Positions 56,076-64,000 of a stretch of DNA of 64,000 bases are shown in pieces. The DNA lies in NCBI RefSeq assembly GCF_014196455.1, contig NZ_JACIDS010000001.1:1027574-1091573 (forward strand). The letters are read 5' to 3'. The notes below the pieces were generated by a model. The model was not told the DNA's origin. It ran no database searches and saw only the letters and a list, made by a program, of their open reading frames with translations. The translations under genes were made by a program, and so were the position numbers. Each line of letters starts with the position of its first letter. The stretch's first letter is position 1. Origin of the DNA: Kaistia hirudinis. GTDB taxonomy: Bacteria; Pseudomonadota; Alphaproteobacteria; Rhizobiales; Kaistiaceae.

Positions 56076-58261
56076 GCTGCCCCCTTCTCACCGGCCGGCT
56101 TCGGCGCCTCCCGGCGGAACGAGCGCACGAGATAGCCGAGGCCGCGGCCGGTCTGGTACAGCGACAGGCCGATGAACCAGATCGTGCCGCGCAGGATCCC
56201 GATATTGACGCGCCGCGACCACTGGAACTTCGCCCACTGGTCGGAGCTGACGAAGACGAGATCGGCGATCATCCTGAAATGATCCGGCAGGCTCGGCTCG
56301 TAGCGGCAGCCGATCGCGATGCCCTTCGGGCTCGCAAAGACCGAGCGGATGTTGATCGGCAGCGACGGATCGCTCACCTCGACGCTCGTCTTGAAGCGCA
56401 GCACGCAGCGCATGTCGCGTTCGAGGTCCTGCGCCTTGAAGCCGACGAGGTTGACGCGCGCGCCACCGACCGAGGCGTCCTCGATCGTCGCCGGCACGGC
56501 GCGGTCGCCGATGATCAGCTCGCAGCGGCGCTTCACGTCGACACGCCGGCTCTGCCGGCTCTCCTGCCGCTCGGAGACGACGCCGAGCGCGCAGCCGGCG
56601 ATGAGGATGTTGAGCAGGTTCCAGCCGCCCACCACCAGCGCGACATCCGCCTTGTAGGGCTCGGTGTAGATGCGCCAGACCGTCATGAAGACGCCGGCGA
56701 GCAGCACGAAGAAGATGATGTAGAACGGCCGCGCCAGCTCGGAGATGCGCGACTCGTCGAGTGACTCGTTCTTCGCCGTGACCTTGAAGGTCGGCTTGCT
56801 CGGATTGAGGATGACCGAAATCAGCGCCGGCAGCAGATAGACGCCCTGCACGAACTCGTAGAGCTCCGATATCCACGGCCAGCGGAAGCGGCCGTAGAGA
56901 TAGTTCTGCATCATCAGGTTCACGAGCATATAGGACGAGGTATAGGCGAGGAATTCCGCGCCCGATGCCGTGAAGATCTCGAGATTGAAGAAGAGATAGC
57001 AGAGCGGCGCCAGCAGGAAGATCCAGCGCGTGATCGGAAACAGCCAGAACAGCGTCGACGACATGTAGCAAAGGCGCTGCGCGAAGGAGAGGCCGCGCTT
57101 GCCGGGCGGAAAGCGGAAACGCAGGATCTGCATCATGCCCTGCGCCCAGCGGCTGCGCTGGCCGATGAAGGACGTGAACGTCGCCGGCTGCAGGCCCGCG
57201 ATCAGCGGGCGATCGACATAGACGCTGCTCCAGCCGCTCGCATGCAGTTCCAGCGCGGTTTCCGCGTCCTCGGTGATGCTGATGCCCGAGAAGCCGTGGG
57301 TCTGGTCGAGCGCGGCGCGGCGCAGCACGGCCGCCGAGCCGCAGAAGAAAGAGGCGTCCCACTTGTCGAGACCGCGCTGGATGATGCCGTAGAACATCTC
57401 GTTCTCGGACGGCATCGTCTCGAAGGTTCGCAGATTGCGCTCGACAGGGTCCGGATTCAGGAAGAAGTGCGGCGTCTGGACCAGGAACAGCTTCGGCGTC
57501 TCGCGGAAATAGCCGACCGTATAGTTCAGGAAGTCGCGCGCCGGCGCATGGTCCGCGTCGAACACCGCCACGAGCTCGCCGGTGGCGTGCTGGAGCGCGT
57601 TGTTCATGTTGCCCGCCTTGGCGTGCTCGTTGCGCTCGCGCGTCAGGTAGCGGCAGTCGAGATCGGCGGCCAGCTTCTGCAGCTCGACATGGCGCGCCTC
57701 AGCCTCGTGCGCGGCTTCGAGATTGTCGGAATTGCGCTTCTGCACCGTGCCGCCGTCATCCAGCAGCCAGACGGTGAGCTTCTCAGGCGGATAGTCCATC
57801 GCCCGCGCCGAGGCGAGCGTGGTGGCGAGCAGCGCGGCATCCTCGTTATAGGTCGGCACAAAGACGTCGACGGTCGGCAGATCCGGGTCGGACGAGGAAA
57901 CCTTCAGCGTGCGCGGCGCCATCGGGCGCATGACGACGAACAGGCTGATGAACAGCATGAAGATGCTGTACATCTCGGCCAGATAGACCAGCAGCCCCGG
58001 GATGAAATCCTCGGGCTGGTTGATCGGCGGCAGCGTGCTGGTCGTGCGCCAATAGGCGTAGCGCAGCACGATGGACGTGCCGAGGGCGAGCGCGATCTGG
58101 CGCCAGACGCCCTGCCGCGTGAACAGCTTCAGAATGATCATCAGCCCGACGACCATGGCGCCGGCGACGAGATGTGCCTGCAGATTGATCGGCAGCGTGA
58201 TGAGGGCGATGACCACTAACGTGACCAATCCCCAGACAAGGCCGATGGCCAGCTTCGCCAT
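56072..58261 (-). CDS. bcsA: Cellulose synthase catalytic subunit BcsA (UDP-forming), with PilZ domain
   Basis: The 729-residue GT2 enzyme is read from ATG 58261. After N-terminal helices it has the processive-synthase motifs: DDG at 168-170, DAD at 235-237, TED at 330-332 and QRSRW at 368-372. The C-terminal PilZ domain has R569-xxx-R573 and DASVGG at 595-600, so cyclic-di-GMP activation is expected. It polymerises UDP-glucose and extrudes beta-1,4-glucan through the inner membrane with BcsB. It overlaps bcsB (ATGA). Confidence 0.97.
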   Translation of the reverse strand: MAKLAIGLVWGLVTLVVIALITLPINLQAHLVAGAMVVGLMIILKLFTRQGVWRQIALALGTSIVLRYAYWRTTSTLPPINQPEDFIPGLLVYLAEMYSIFMLFISLFVVMRPMAPRTLKVSSSDPDLPTVDVFVPTYNEDAALLATTLASARAMDYPPEKLTVWLLDDGGTVQKRNSDNLEAAHEAEARHVELQKLAADLDCRYLTRERNEHAKAGNMNNALQHATGELVAVFDADHAPARDFLNYTVGYFRETPKLFLVQTPHFFLNPDPVERNLRTFETMPSENEMFYGIIQRGLDKWDASFFCGSAAVLRRAALDQTHGFSGISITEDAETALELHASGWSSVYVDRPLIAGLQPATFTSFIGQRSRWAQGMMQILRFRFPPGKRGLSFAQRLCYMSSTLFWLFPITRWIFLLAPLCYLFFNLEIFTASGAEFLAYTSSYMLVNLMMQNYLYGRFRWPWISELYEFVQGVYLLPALISVILNPSKPTFKVTAKNESLDESRISELARPFYIIFFVLLAGVFMTVWRIYTEPYKADVALVVGGWNLLNILIAGCALGVVSERQESRQSRRVDVKRRCELIIGDRAVPATIEDASVGGARVNLVGFKAQDLERDMRCVLRFKTSVEVSDPSLPINIRSVFASPKGIAIGCRYEPSLPDHFRMIADLVFVSSDQWAKFQWSRRVNIGILRGTIWFIGLSLYQTGRGLGYLVRSFRREAPKPAGEKGAA

Positions 58262-58363
58262 GACAATCCTCTTTCCGCGGCCGGAGCGACAATCGCCGCC
58301 GCGGGACAAAGCCCAATCTTCGATTCGGAAGAAACCCGAAGCCCCGAACCGAAATCGCGATAC

Positions 58364-58393
58364 TCATTTTCGCGCTGCACATTCATTTTCGCG
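58364..58393 (-). repeat. tandem 11-bp direct repeats between bcsN and bcsA
   Basis: CGCGAAAATGA (minus strand) occurs at 58383-58393 and 58364-58374 with a 19-bp period, about 105 bp before bcsA. Two full helical turns between copies suggest a regulator binding on one DNA face. The rest of the 187-bp gap has no clear terminator or promoter. Confidence 0.5.
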
Positions 58394-58448
58394 GCGCAGT
58401 ATGAAGAAGTTCTCTCAAGCGATATGAAACAGTTACGCTTTTGTCGCC

Positions 58449-59390
58449 TTACGGCGGCGGCACGACGGCGTAGCCCTCCACTCTGGTCTGACTGCCGGTT
58501 GCCGGCACGGAAGCGGGATAAGTCGTGGACGTCGTCGCGGCCGGAACGGCGTATGTTTCGGTGGCCGCCGGCACGACATAGGTCTCGGTCGCCGCGGGCA
58601 GCGCATCGGCCTCGTCGCTCGCAACGGGTACGCGGCGCGGCTTGACGGGACGCGTGACGGGGGGAACCGAGCCCGTGAAGGCCGTCGCGTCGGGCAGCAC
58701 CGTGGCCCCCGGCTTGCCGAGCTCGTCCGGCGGCTGCGGCGGCGCGCCAAAGGGGTTCCAGCCCGGCGACAGGAAGTAGGAATTGATCGTGAAGCCGGCC
58801 ATGACGTTCAGGAGGTCGATGTCGCTGGCCCCCGGCGCGCAATAGCGCAGGCGTATCGCGATCGTTCCCTGATTGCTGATCATCGTCGAATCATGATCCG
58901 GCGCGCGGATGCGCTGCCAGGCATAGATGCAGCCGTCGCCGGTCGAAGAACGGCCGGTCGCATAGCCGAACGAGCCGTATTTGTTCTGCGCGTAGAGGGT
59001 CGAGACGGTCATCTTCACGCCGGGCATGTACCAGCGCATTTCCTGGCCCGCATTCATCAAGGTCAGCGGGTCGTTCGCCAGATCATTGTAGCGGCCGGTG
59101 GTGAGCTTCACGGGACCGAACATGGTCACGCGCATGAAGTTCTGATTCGGATTGCGCGCGCTGTTGGCGAGCACGATCTCCTGCGTCGTCGAATTCGCGT
59201 AGCGCTTCTCGATCACGCCGACGATCGCCGGGCCGCCCGGCGGCATGGCGACCATGGCCCTCTCGAGCGGCTGGCGATTGGCGATGGTGCTGGTTTCGAT
59301 GTCGGACGGGCGCGGCGCGCAGGCAGCCAGCGTGGCGAGCGCGAGCACGCAGAGAGCGACGGCCGGTGCAGCGCGCCGCTGGCTCGCCAC
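58449..59390 (-). CDS. bcsN: Cellulose biosynthesis lipoprotein BcsN
   Basis: Read from GTG 59390 (GGAGA 4 nt upstream), the 313-residue protein has a short basic N-terminus and lipobox LAAC (Cys24). ATG 59480 is an alternative 30 codons up. The core, from RYANSTTQEIVLANSARNPN through GPVKLTTGRYNDL and GRSSTGDGCIYAWQRI, matches the BcsN family of type III cellulose operons. The C-terminus is Pro/Thr/Ala-rich with repeated PAATETY units. Its exact role is unknown; linkage to bcsA supports a part in cellulose production or anchoring. Confidence 0.85.
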   Translation of the reverse strand: MASQRRAAPAVALCVLALATLAACAPRPSDIETSTIANRQPLERAMVAMPPGGPAIVGVIEKRYANSTTQEIVLANSARNPNQNFMRVTMFGPVKLTTGRYNDLANDPLTLMNAGQEMRWYMPGVKMTVSTLYAQNKYGSFGYATGRSSTGDGCIYAWQRIRAPDHDSTMISNQGTIAIRLRYCAPGASDIDLLNVMAGFTINSYFLSPGWNPFGAPPQPPDELGKPGATVLPDATAFTGSVPPVTRPVKPRRVPVASDEADALPAATETYVVPAATETYAVPAATTSTTYPASVPATGSQTRVEGYAVVPPP

Positions 59391-59643
59391 CGATCTCCGA
59401 TCGTTCGCCCTCAGCTCTGGCGCTGGATCCACCAAGATCCCGGCCTCCTTGCACGCACCATGGATCGCAGGCCCCTGCATTCGCGCAGGACCCCGCCGCC
59501 GGGCGCGGCGCAACGGGCCCTTGCCCGAAGCAGCCGCACGCCGCCTTCAGGCTCAAATTGGTCCATCCATGGTTAATGGCGGGTTAGCCGCAGCTCAGGC
59601 CGTAGAGGAAATAGTAACCACGTTTACGAGCAACGGCGCGATG

Positions 59644-60063
59644 TCACGCGCGTCGGGCGAGTTGCGCGATGAGATCTGCAGAAAGGCGATCCCGCTCGGC
59701 CGGGGCATAGGGTTGCCGCTGGCCGCGCCCCCAGACCGGATCGGGCCAGGCAGCGTCGCCGACGCTGCGCCCGATGATATGGACATGCATCTGCCGAACG
59801 ATGTTGCCGAGCGCGCCGATATTGAGCTTTTCGAACGAGGCGACGGCGCGCAGCGCATTGCAGGCCTCGGCGATCTCAAGCGAAAGCGTCGCGAGATCCT
59901 CCGGCGCAAGCTCGGTCCATTCGACGAGGCCGGGGCGTCGCGGCAGCAGGAGCAGCCAGGGATAGCGGCTGTCATCCATCAGGCGGACATGGCAGAGCGG
60001 CAGGTCGGCAAGCGCCACGCTTTCAGCCGCGATGCGCTCCGCGAGTACGAATTCAGCCGTCAT
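59644..60063 (-). CDS. HIT-domain protein (QxHxH type)
   Basis: The 139-residue protein starts at ATG 60063 after GAGGGA. The histidine-triad region is VRQMHVHIIGRS, in which the first His of the classic triad is Gln, a form common in small rhizobial HIT proteins. DDSRYPWLLLLPRRPGLVEW and GDAAWPDPVWGRG are also family text. Such proteins hydrolyse nucleotide phosphoramidates or dinucleoside polyphosphates; this substrate is unknown. It is a single gene between bcsN and a divergent permease. Confidence 0.88.
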   Translation of the reverse strand: MTAEFVLAERIAAESVALADLPLCHVRLMDDSRYPWLLLLPRRPGLVEWTELAPEDLATLSLEIAEACNALRAVASFEKLNIGALGNIVRQMHVHIIGRSVGDAAWPDPVWGRGQRQPYAPAERDRLSADLIAQLARRA

Positions 60064-60349
60064 GGTTCCCTCCCTCAGCCGGTCCGGCCCTGCCGATAGC
60101 GTCATTCGCGCCACAGCGCCAGTGCAACGCAACGAAAGTGGCCACAACTGCCTTGACCTTGCCACAGTGCGGGACTTCAACAGCACTGTTGCTTGTCATT
60201 GAAGTATTCGTGGCGGCGGGCAACTCCCCTGCCTTCGAGGTTCCAGTGCTTTCCTCAGCCTTCCTTCGGCCCGCTGCCGCCTCTTGGCGGCCGGACGCTT
60301 TGTCGCTTTTCGCGCCCCGTCAGGACGCGTTCGGACGGGAGTGCGCGCC

Positions 60350-61279
60350 ATGAGCGCCGTCGTCCATGCGCCCAATGAGACGGGCGAGCGCGTGCTCGGC
60401 GGCATCGCGATCGCGCTGGTCGGGAACCTGATGTTCGCGACGAGCGACGCCACCGTGAAGGTCCTGACGGCGCGCTACTCCGTCTTCCAGATCGTGGTCA
60501 CGCAGGCGCTGTTCGCGCTGATCCCGATTGCGATCATGCTGGCGCGCTCGGGCGGGCTGCGGACGCTGCGCGTGCGGCATCCCCGCCTCATCGTGCTGCG
60601 CGGTCTCCTCGCCGGCACCGGCACCGTCTTCGGCTTCTTCTCCTTCTCCAAGCTGCCGCTTGCCGAGACCTATTCCATCTTCTTCTCGACGCCGATGATG
60701 GTGACGCTGCTCTCCATCCCGCTGCTCGGGGAGCGCGTCGGCCGTCACCGCATGGCAGCGGTCATCGTCGGGCTCATCGGCGTGATCGTCATGGTGCGTC
60801 CCGGTTTCGAGACGCTGCATCTCGGCCATGCCGCCGCACTCGCCGCCGCCGTCATCGGCGCGTTCACCGTGCTGGTGATGCGCCGGATCGCGCGCGAGGA
60901 GCAGCATTCGGTGATGGTGCTCGCCGTCGTGCTCGGCCTGGTCGTGGTCAGCCTTCCCGGCATGATCGCCACCTTCCAGATGCCGACGCTGCACGACATG
61001 ACGCTGTTCGCCTGCGCCGGCCTGCTCATGGGCAGCGCACAGTTCCTGATCGTGCGGGCGCTTTCGCTGGCCCCGGCTTCGGTGATCTCGCCGATGCAGT
61101 ATTCGATGATGCTGTGGGCCGTCGTCTATGGCTACATGCTGTTCGGGACCACGGTGGACCCGCTCGTCGCGCTCGGCGCCTCGATCGTCGTCGGCAGCGG
61201 TCTCTACATCATGCAGCGCGAGCGCCGGCGCGGCCGCATCAAGGCGGAACTCGCGCAACAGCAATCCTGGAACGGCTGA
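60350..61279 (+). CDS. EamA-family (DMT superfamily) permease
   Basis: The 309-residue protein is started at ATG 60350 after GGGAG. Ten predicted helices form two EamA repeats; FGFFSFSKLPLAETYSIFFS and the conserved PLLGERVG end the first, and ALSLAPASVISPMQYSMMLW marks the second. DMT permeases export metabolites or amino acids; no substrate can be inferred. It is divergent from the HIT gene, with 286 bp between them that shows no further gene. Confidence 0.88.
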   Translation: MSAVVHAPNETGERVLGGIAIALVGNLMFATSDATVKVLTARYSVFQIVVTQALFALIPIAIMLARSGGLRTLRVRHPRLIVLRGLLAGTGTVFGFFSFSKLPLAETYSIFFSTPMMVTLLSIPLLGERVGRHRMAAVIVGLIGVIVMVRPGFETLHLGHAAALAAAVIGAFTVLVMRRIAREEQHSVMVLAVVLGLVVVSLPGMIATFQMPTLHDMTLFACAGLLMGSAQFLIVRALSLAPASVISPMQYSMMLWAVVYGYMLFGTTVDPLVALGASIVVGSGLYIMQRERRRGRIKAELAQQQSWNG

Positions 61280-61578
61280 CAGCCGCGCGGATTTGGGGCG
61301 ACCGGGCGAAGCAGCCCGGCGCCTTCCGCGCCGCGCTGGCATTCGATCGCGCCGGCATACGCCGGCAGCGCGCAAGTCCTGACGCCAAGCGCGTCCAGGG
61401 CCCATCATCGTATTGAAGTTTACACATCGGGTTAGCGCGGCATCAACCGTCCGTGCAGCGCGTTTGATCTTCTCGTTTTACGTGAAACCTTTCGCGGCTT
61501 ACTCCGTTGAATGGTCACGGCGGATCATACCGTCCTGGAAGTGGGTCTAGGGAAGTCCCGTTTCGCGAGGAGGATGCC

Positions 61579-62226
61579 ATGATCAAGTTCGCTACCGCGG
61601 CGGTCGCCGCGATCTTTCTCTCCACAGTCTCGGCCGCGGCGTTGGATGTCAGCGTCGCCGGCGTGAATGCCAGCGTCGGGCAAGGCCAGAATGGCGGCCT
61701 GAACGCCTCGGCCAGCGTGAACACCGTCGCGAATACCAGCGCCAATGTGAACGCGACGATCGGCGGCTCCAACAATGTCGCGAATGCCAATGTCAACGCC
61801 TCGACCGGTGCGGTCGGCGGCGCGACGAACGCCAATGTCAACGCCAATATCGGTGGCGGTTCCGTCAATGCCGGCGCCAATGTCGGGACCAACGCCATCG
61901 GCGGCAACACCTCCGTGAACGCCTCGCTCGGTCTCGGCGGTGGCGGCTCCGGCGGCGGCGGGGGTGGTGGCGGATCGGGTGGCGGCGGCAATGGCGGCGG
62001 CGCCGGCAATGGCGCTGGCGGCGGCGGGCTGCTCGGGCAGAACCCCGGCGGCCTTGGCGGCAATGGCCTCGGCCGTGCCGTGCCCACGCAGGTGATCCGC
62101 TACTATAGCGGCCTCGACTCCCGTGAGCAGGCGCTGATGAAGCAGAAATGCGGCAGCATCCTGCGCCAGCCTGCCGTCTATGATGACGGGCTCGTCTCGC
62201 TGTGCCGCATGCTCCGGAAGATCTGA
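61579..62226 (+). CDS. Secreted Asn/Ala/Gly-rich repeat protein with C-terminal Cys domain
   Basis: The 215-residue protein starts at ATG 61579 after GAGGAGG. Signal peptide MIKFATAAVAAIFLSTVSAA. Residues about 25-125 are made of imperfect NVNA/NANVNA-type repeats rich in Asn, Ala, Ser and Gly. Residues about 127-160 are almost only Gly with Ser and Asn. The last 45 residues form a distinct domain, RYYSGLDSREQALMKQKCGS followed by ILRQPAVYDDGLVSLCRML, with two Cys. The repeat pattern suggests a beta-solenoid or matrix-like surface protein. It is not similar to a characterised protein I can name, and not curli CsgA by motif. A 299-bp gap precedes it. Confidence 0.75.
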   Translation: MIKFATAAVAAIFLSTVSAAALDVSVAGVNASVGQGQNGGLNASASVNTVANTSANVNATIGGSNNVANANVNASTGAVGGATNANVNANIGGGSVNAGANVGTNAIGGNTSVNASLGLGGGGSGGGGGGGGSGGGGNGGGAGNGAGGGGLLGQNPGGLGGNGLGRAVPTQVIRYYSGLDSREQALMKQKCGSILRQPAVYDDGLVSLCRMLRKI

Positions 62227-62475
62227 CGGACGCGCCATCCGGATGCGGGGCCGGATCTCCGGCCCGGCATCCGGCAGGGGGCCGTTGCGGTTCAGCAGGG
62301 GCGCCGTGCCCACTTCCTCCGGGTGTGATATCCAGCGCCCATGCGGCGGCGCATCGGACTTTGCCCGACGACGATCGCAGTGCATCAAGACTATCGCGAC
62401 GCACCATCGATGGTATGATGCGCATCTGCATCGATCGGCGGCGCGGCGACGGCCGCGCGCGCAAGAGGAAACTCC

Positions 62476-63471
62476 ATGACTGTCGACCCGACCACCCTCC
62501 CCTCGCACTATGATCTGGCCGGCAAGCGCGTCTTCGTCGCCGGCCATCGCGGCATGGTCGGCTCGGCCATCGTGCGCCGGCTCGAGCAGGACGGTGTCGA
62601 GGCGATCACGGCGGGGCGCGACCGGCTGGACCTGCGCGATTCGGCGTCGACGCTCGCCTTTCTCAAGGACACCAAGCCGGATGTCGTCGTGGTGGCGGCG
62701 GCGAAGGTCGGCGGCATTCTCGCCAATGACACCTACCCGGCCGACTTCCTCTACGAAAACCTGATGATCGAGGCGAACCTCATTCACGGGTCGTTCGAAT
62801 CGGGCGCCGAGAAGCTGCTCTTCCTCGGTTCGTCCTGCATCTATCCGAAGGTGTCGCCGCAGCCGATCCCGGAAGACGCTCTGCTGACCGGCCCGCTCGA
62901 GCCGACCAATGAATGGTATGCGATCGCCAAGATCGCCGGCATCAAGCTCTGCCAGGCCTATCGCAAGCAGCATGGCGCCGACTTCATCTCGGCGATGCCG
63001 TCCAATCTCTATGGGCCGAATGACTATTTCGACCCCGAGAAGAGCCATGTGATCCCGGCCCTTCTGCGCCGCTTCCACGAGGCCGAACAGCGCGGCGATG
63101 CCGAAGTCGTCTGCTGGGGTACAGGCACGCCGCGCCGCGAGTTCCTCTATGTCGACGATCTCGCCGATGCCTGCGTCTTCCTGCTGCGCAATTATTCGGG
63201 CTACGACCACATCAATGTCGGCACCGGCTCCGACATCACGATCGCCGAGCTGGCCGAGACGGTGAAGCGCGTGACCGGCTTCTCCGGCGACATCCGCTGG
63301 GATCGCACCAAGCCGGACGGCACCATGCTGAAGCGGATGGATACCGCCCGCCTGGCGGACCTCGGCTGGACCGCGTCGACCTCGTTCGAGGACGGCCTTA
63401 CGCGGGCCTATCGCTGGTATCTCGACAATCCGGTCCGCGGCGGCGACGTTCCTGCTGCAGCGCAGCAATAA
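62476..63471 (+). CDS. fcl: GDP-L-fucose synthase
   Basis: The 331-residue SDR-type enzyme is both epimerase and NADPH reductase, converting GDP-4-keto-6-deoxy-D-mannose to GDP-L-fucose. It has GHRGMVGS (23-30, nucleotide binding), LFLGSSCIYPK, and the Tyr-Lys pair in NEWYAIAKIAG, followed by PSNLYGPNDYFDPEKSHVIP and PRREFLYVDDLADA. Length is usual. The gene for the preceding pathway step, gmd, begins 416 bp downstream. GDP-L-fucose feeds exopolysaccharide, LPS O-antigen or Nod-factor decoration. Confidence 0.97.
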   Translation: MTVDPTTLPSHYDLAGKRVFVAGHRGMVGSAIVRRLEQDGVEAITAGRDRLDLRDSASTLAFLKDTKPDVVVVAAAKVGGILANDTYPADFLYENLMIEANLIHGSFESGAEKLLFLGSSCIYPKVSPQPIPEDALLTGPLEPTNEWYAIAKIAGIKLCQAYRKQHGADFISAMPSNLYGPNDYFDPEKSHVIPALLRRFHEAEQRGDAEVVCWGTGTPRREFLYVDDLADACVFLLRNYSGYDHINVGTGSDITIAELAETVKRVTGFSGDIRWDRTKPDGTMLKRMDTARLADLGWTASTSFEDGLTRAYRWYLDNPVRGGDVPAAAQQ

Positions 63472-63887
63472 TCTCGGGCCTTATCGGAGACCGAAACGGC
63501 CGATTCACGCTGTGCGAGGATTTGCCACGGCCGCCCCGGACGGCGGCCATGGCGGCGGGCGACACGGGTCATCAAGACCGATGCGGTCGAGATTCGCCAG
63601 TTGACTCAATGAACTGCCTCGGCCGACCCTAGACGCGGCACATTTGGGAGCCGCCTCCGCAGAGTCCGAGCATGCCGAAACGGAAAGGCCGCAGGGTCAG
63701 CACCGCCCCGTAACTGGTCGCGCCATCTTATGTGCACCGCAATAGGCCTTGTGCAGTGCGCGAAAAGCCAGCATAAATGACGATGTCAGTCCTTTTGTCT
63801 TCACTCGTACGACGCAGCGACCAGTCGACAAAGTCTTGCAGCAGTCGGTTGCAGATCAGTTCTCAACATCTTTTCGTGGAATTTTGA
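63472..63887. other. intergenic region between fcl and gmd
   Basis: 416 bp without a convincing gene. GGCCGCC (63529-63535) and GGCGGCC (63542-63548) form a hairpin without a U-tract about 60 bp after fcl. The last about 150 bp before gmd are less GC-rich and probably carry the gmd promoter and leader, but no clear -35/-10 pair was fixed. The gap means that fcl and gmd may be transcribed separately. Confidence 0.5.

Positions 63888-64000
<113 letters not shown>

Noticed and set aside
60152..60181. CueR/MerR-type promoter resembling TTGACCTTGCCAC before the EamA permease
   Set aside because: The dyad symmetry is poor and there is no -10 at 19-20 nt, so I do not call a metal-responsive operator.
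61940..62030. GGC/GGT-rich stretch as a CRISPR or satellite repeat
   Set aside because: It is in-frame codons of the poly-Gly block of a secreted protein; there are no spacers or fixed repeat unit.

Overview
This window is a high-GC chromosomal segment from an alphaproteobacterium, most likely order Hyphomicrobiales (Rhizobiales). The support is: the gene order of the ribosomal-protein superoperon, a type III (Agrobacterium-like) cellulose synthase cluster with bcsN and no bcsC, a rhizobial-type TTGACG-N17-TAGGTT promoter before rpsL, GTG-started rpsM and rplJ, and duplicated tuf genes. A genus such as Kaistia is possible but cannot be shown from sequence alone. I saw no insertion sequence, prophage or CRISPR array.

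Layout. (1) 1-1801: a divergent tetR/tetA-type efflux module with a 15-bp tet-operator-like palindrome between the genes. (2) 1808-4554: rarA and an HtrA/Deg protease on the minus strand. (3) 4738-6427: two plus-strand genes for envelope proteins of unknown function, converging on the rplQ terminator. (4) 6461-25203: the fused str-S10-spc-alpha superoperon on the minus strand (rpsL-rpsG-fusA-tuf1-rpsJ through to rpoA-rplQ), with a strong promoter and a ~250-nt leader at the rpsL end. (5) 25359-28562: three minus-strand genes for exported proteins (cupin, DUF900 lipoprotein hydrolase, choloylglycine-hydrolase-type amidase) placed between the two informational operons. (6) 28817-40862: rpoC, rpoB, rplL, rplJ (with an L10 leader), rplA, rplK, nusG, secE and tRNA-Trp. 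(7) 40963-43283: a divergent pair of citrate-synthase-family genes, one fused to an N-terminal DNA-binding domain. (8) 43317-45174: a small secreted Cys-rich protein, tuf2, tRNA-Gly and tRNA-Tyr. (9) 45361-49766: rlmB, an AI-2E-family permease, tRNA-Thr and four small genes including a Nudix protein. (10) 49979-59390: the cellulose cluster bcsN-bcsA-bcsB-bcsZ-bcsK, with the last four genes translationally coupled by short overlaps. (11) 59644-64000: a HIT hydrolase, an EamA permease, an Asn/Gly-rich secreted protein, and GDP-L-fucose synthase followed by the start of GDP-mannose 4,6-dehydratase.

Most of the window is core translation and transcription machinery. The accessory points that deserve attention are the citrate synthase/HTH-citrate synthase divergent pair with its repeat-rich intergenic region; the tet module, whose regulator keeps most drug-contact positions but appears to have lost the His64 equivalent; a strong intrinsic terminator for tuf2 lying inside the signal-peptide coding region of the next gene; three tandem hairpins between rplL and rpoB; direct repeats between bcsN and bcsA; and the repetitive Asn/Gly-rich secreted protein. 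Coordinates of coding regions include stop codons. Motif and alignment statements were made by eye.
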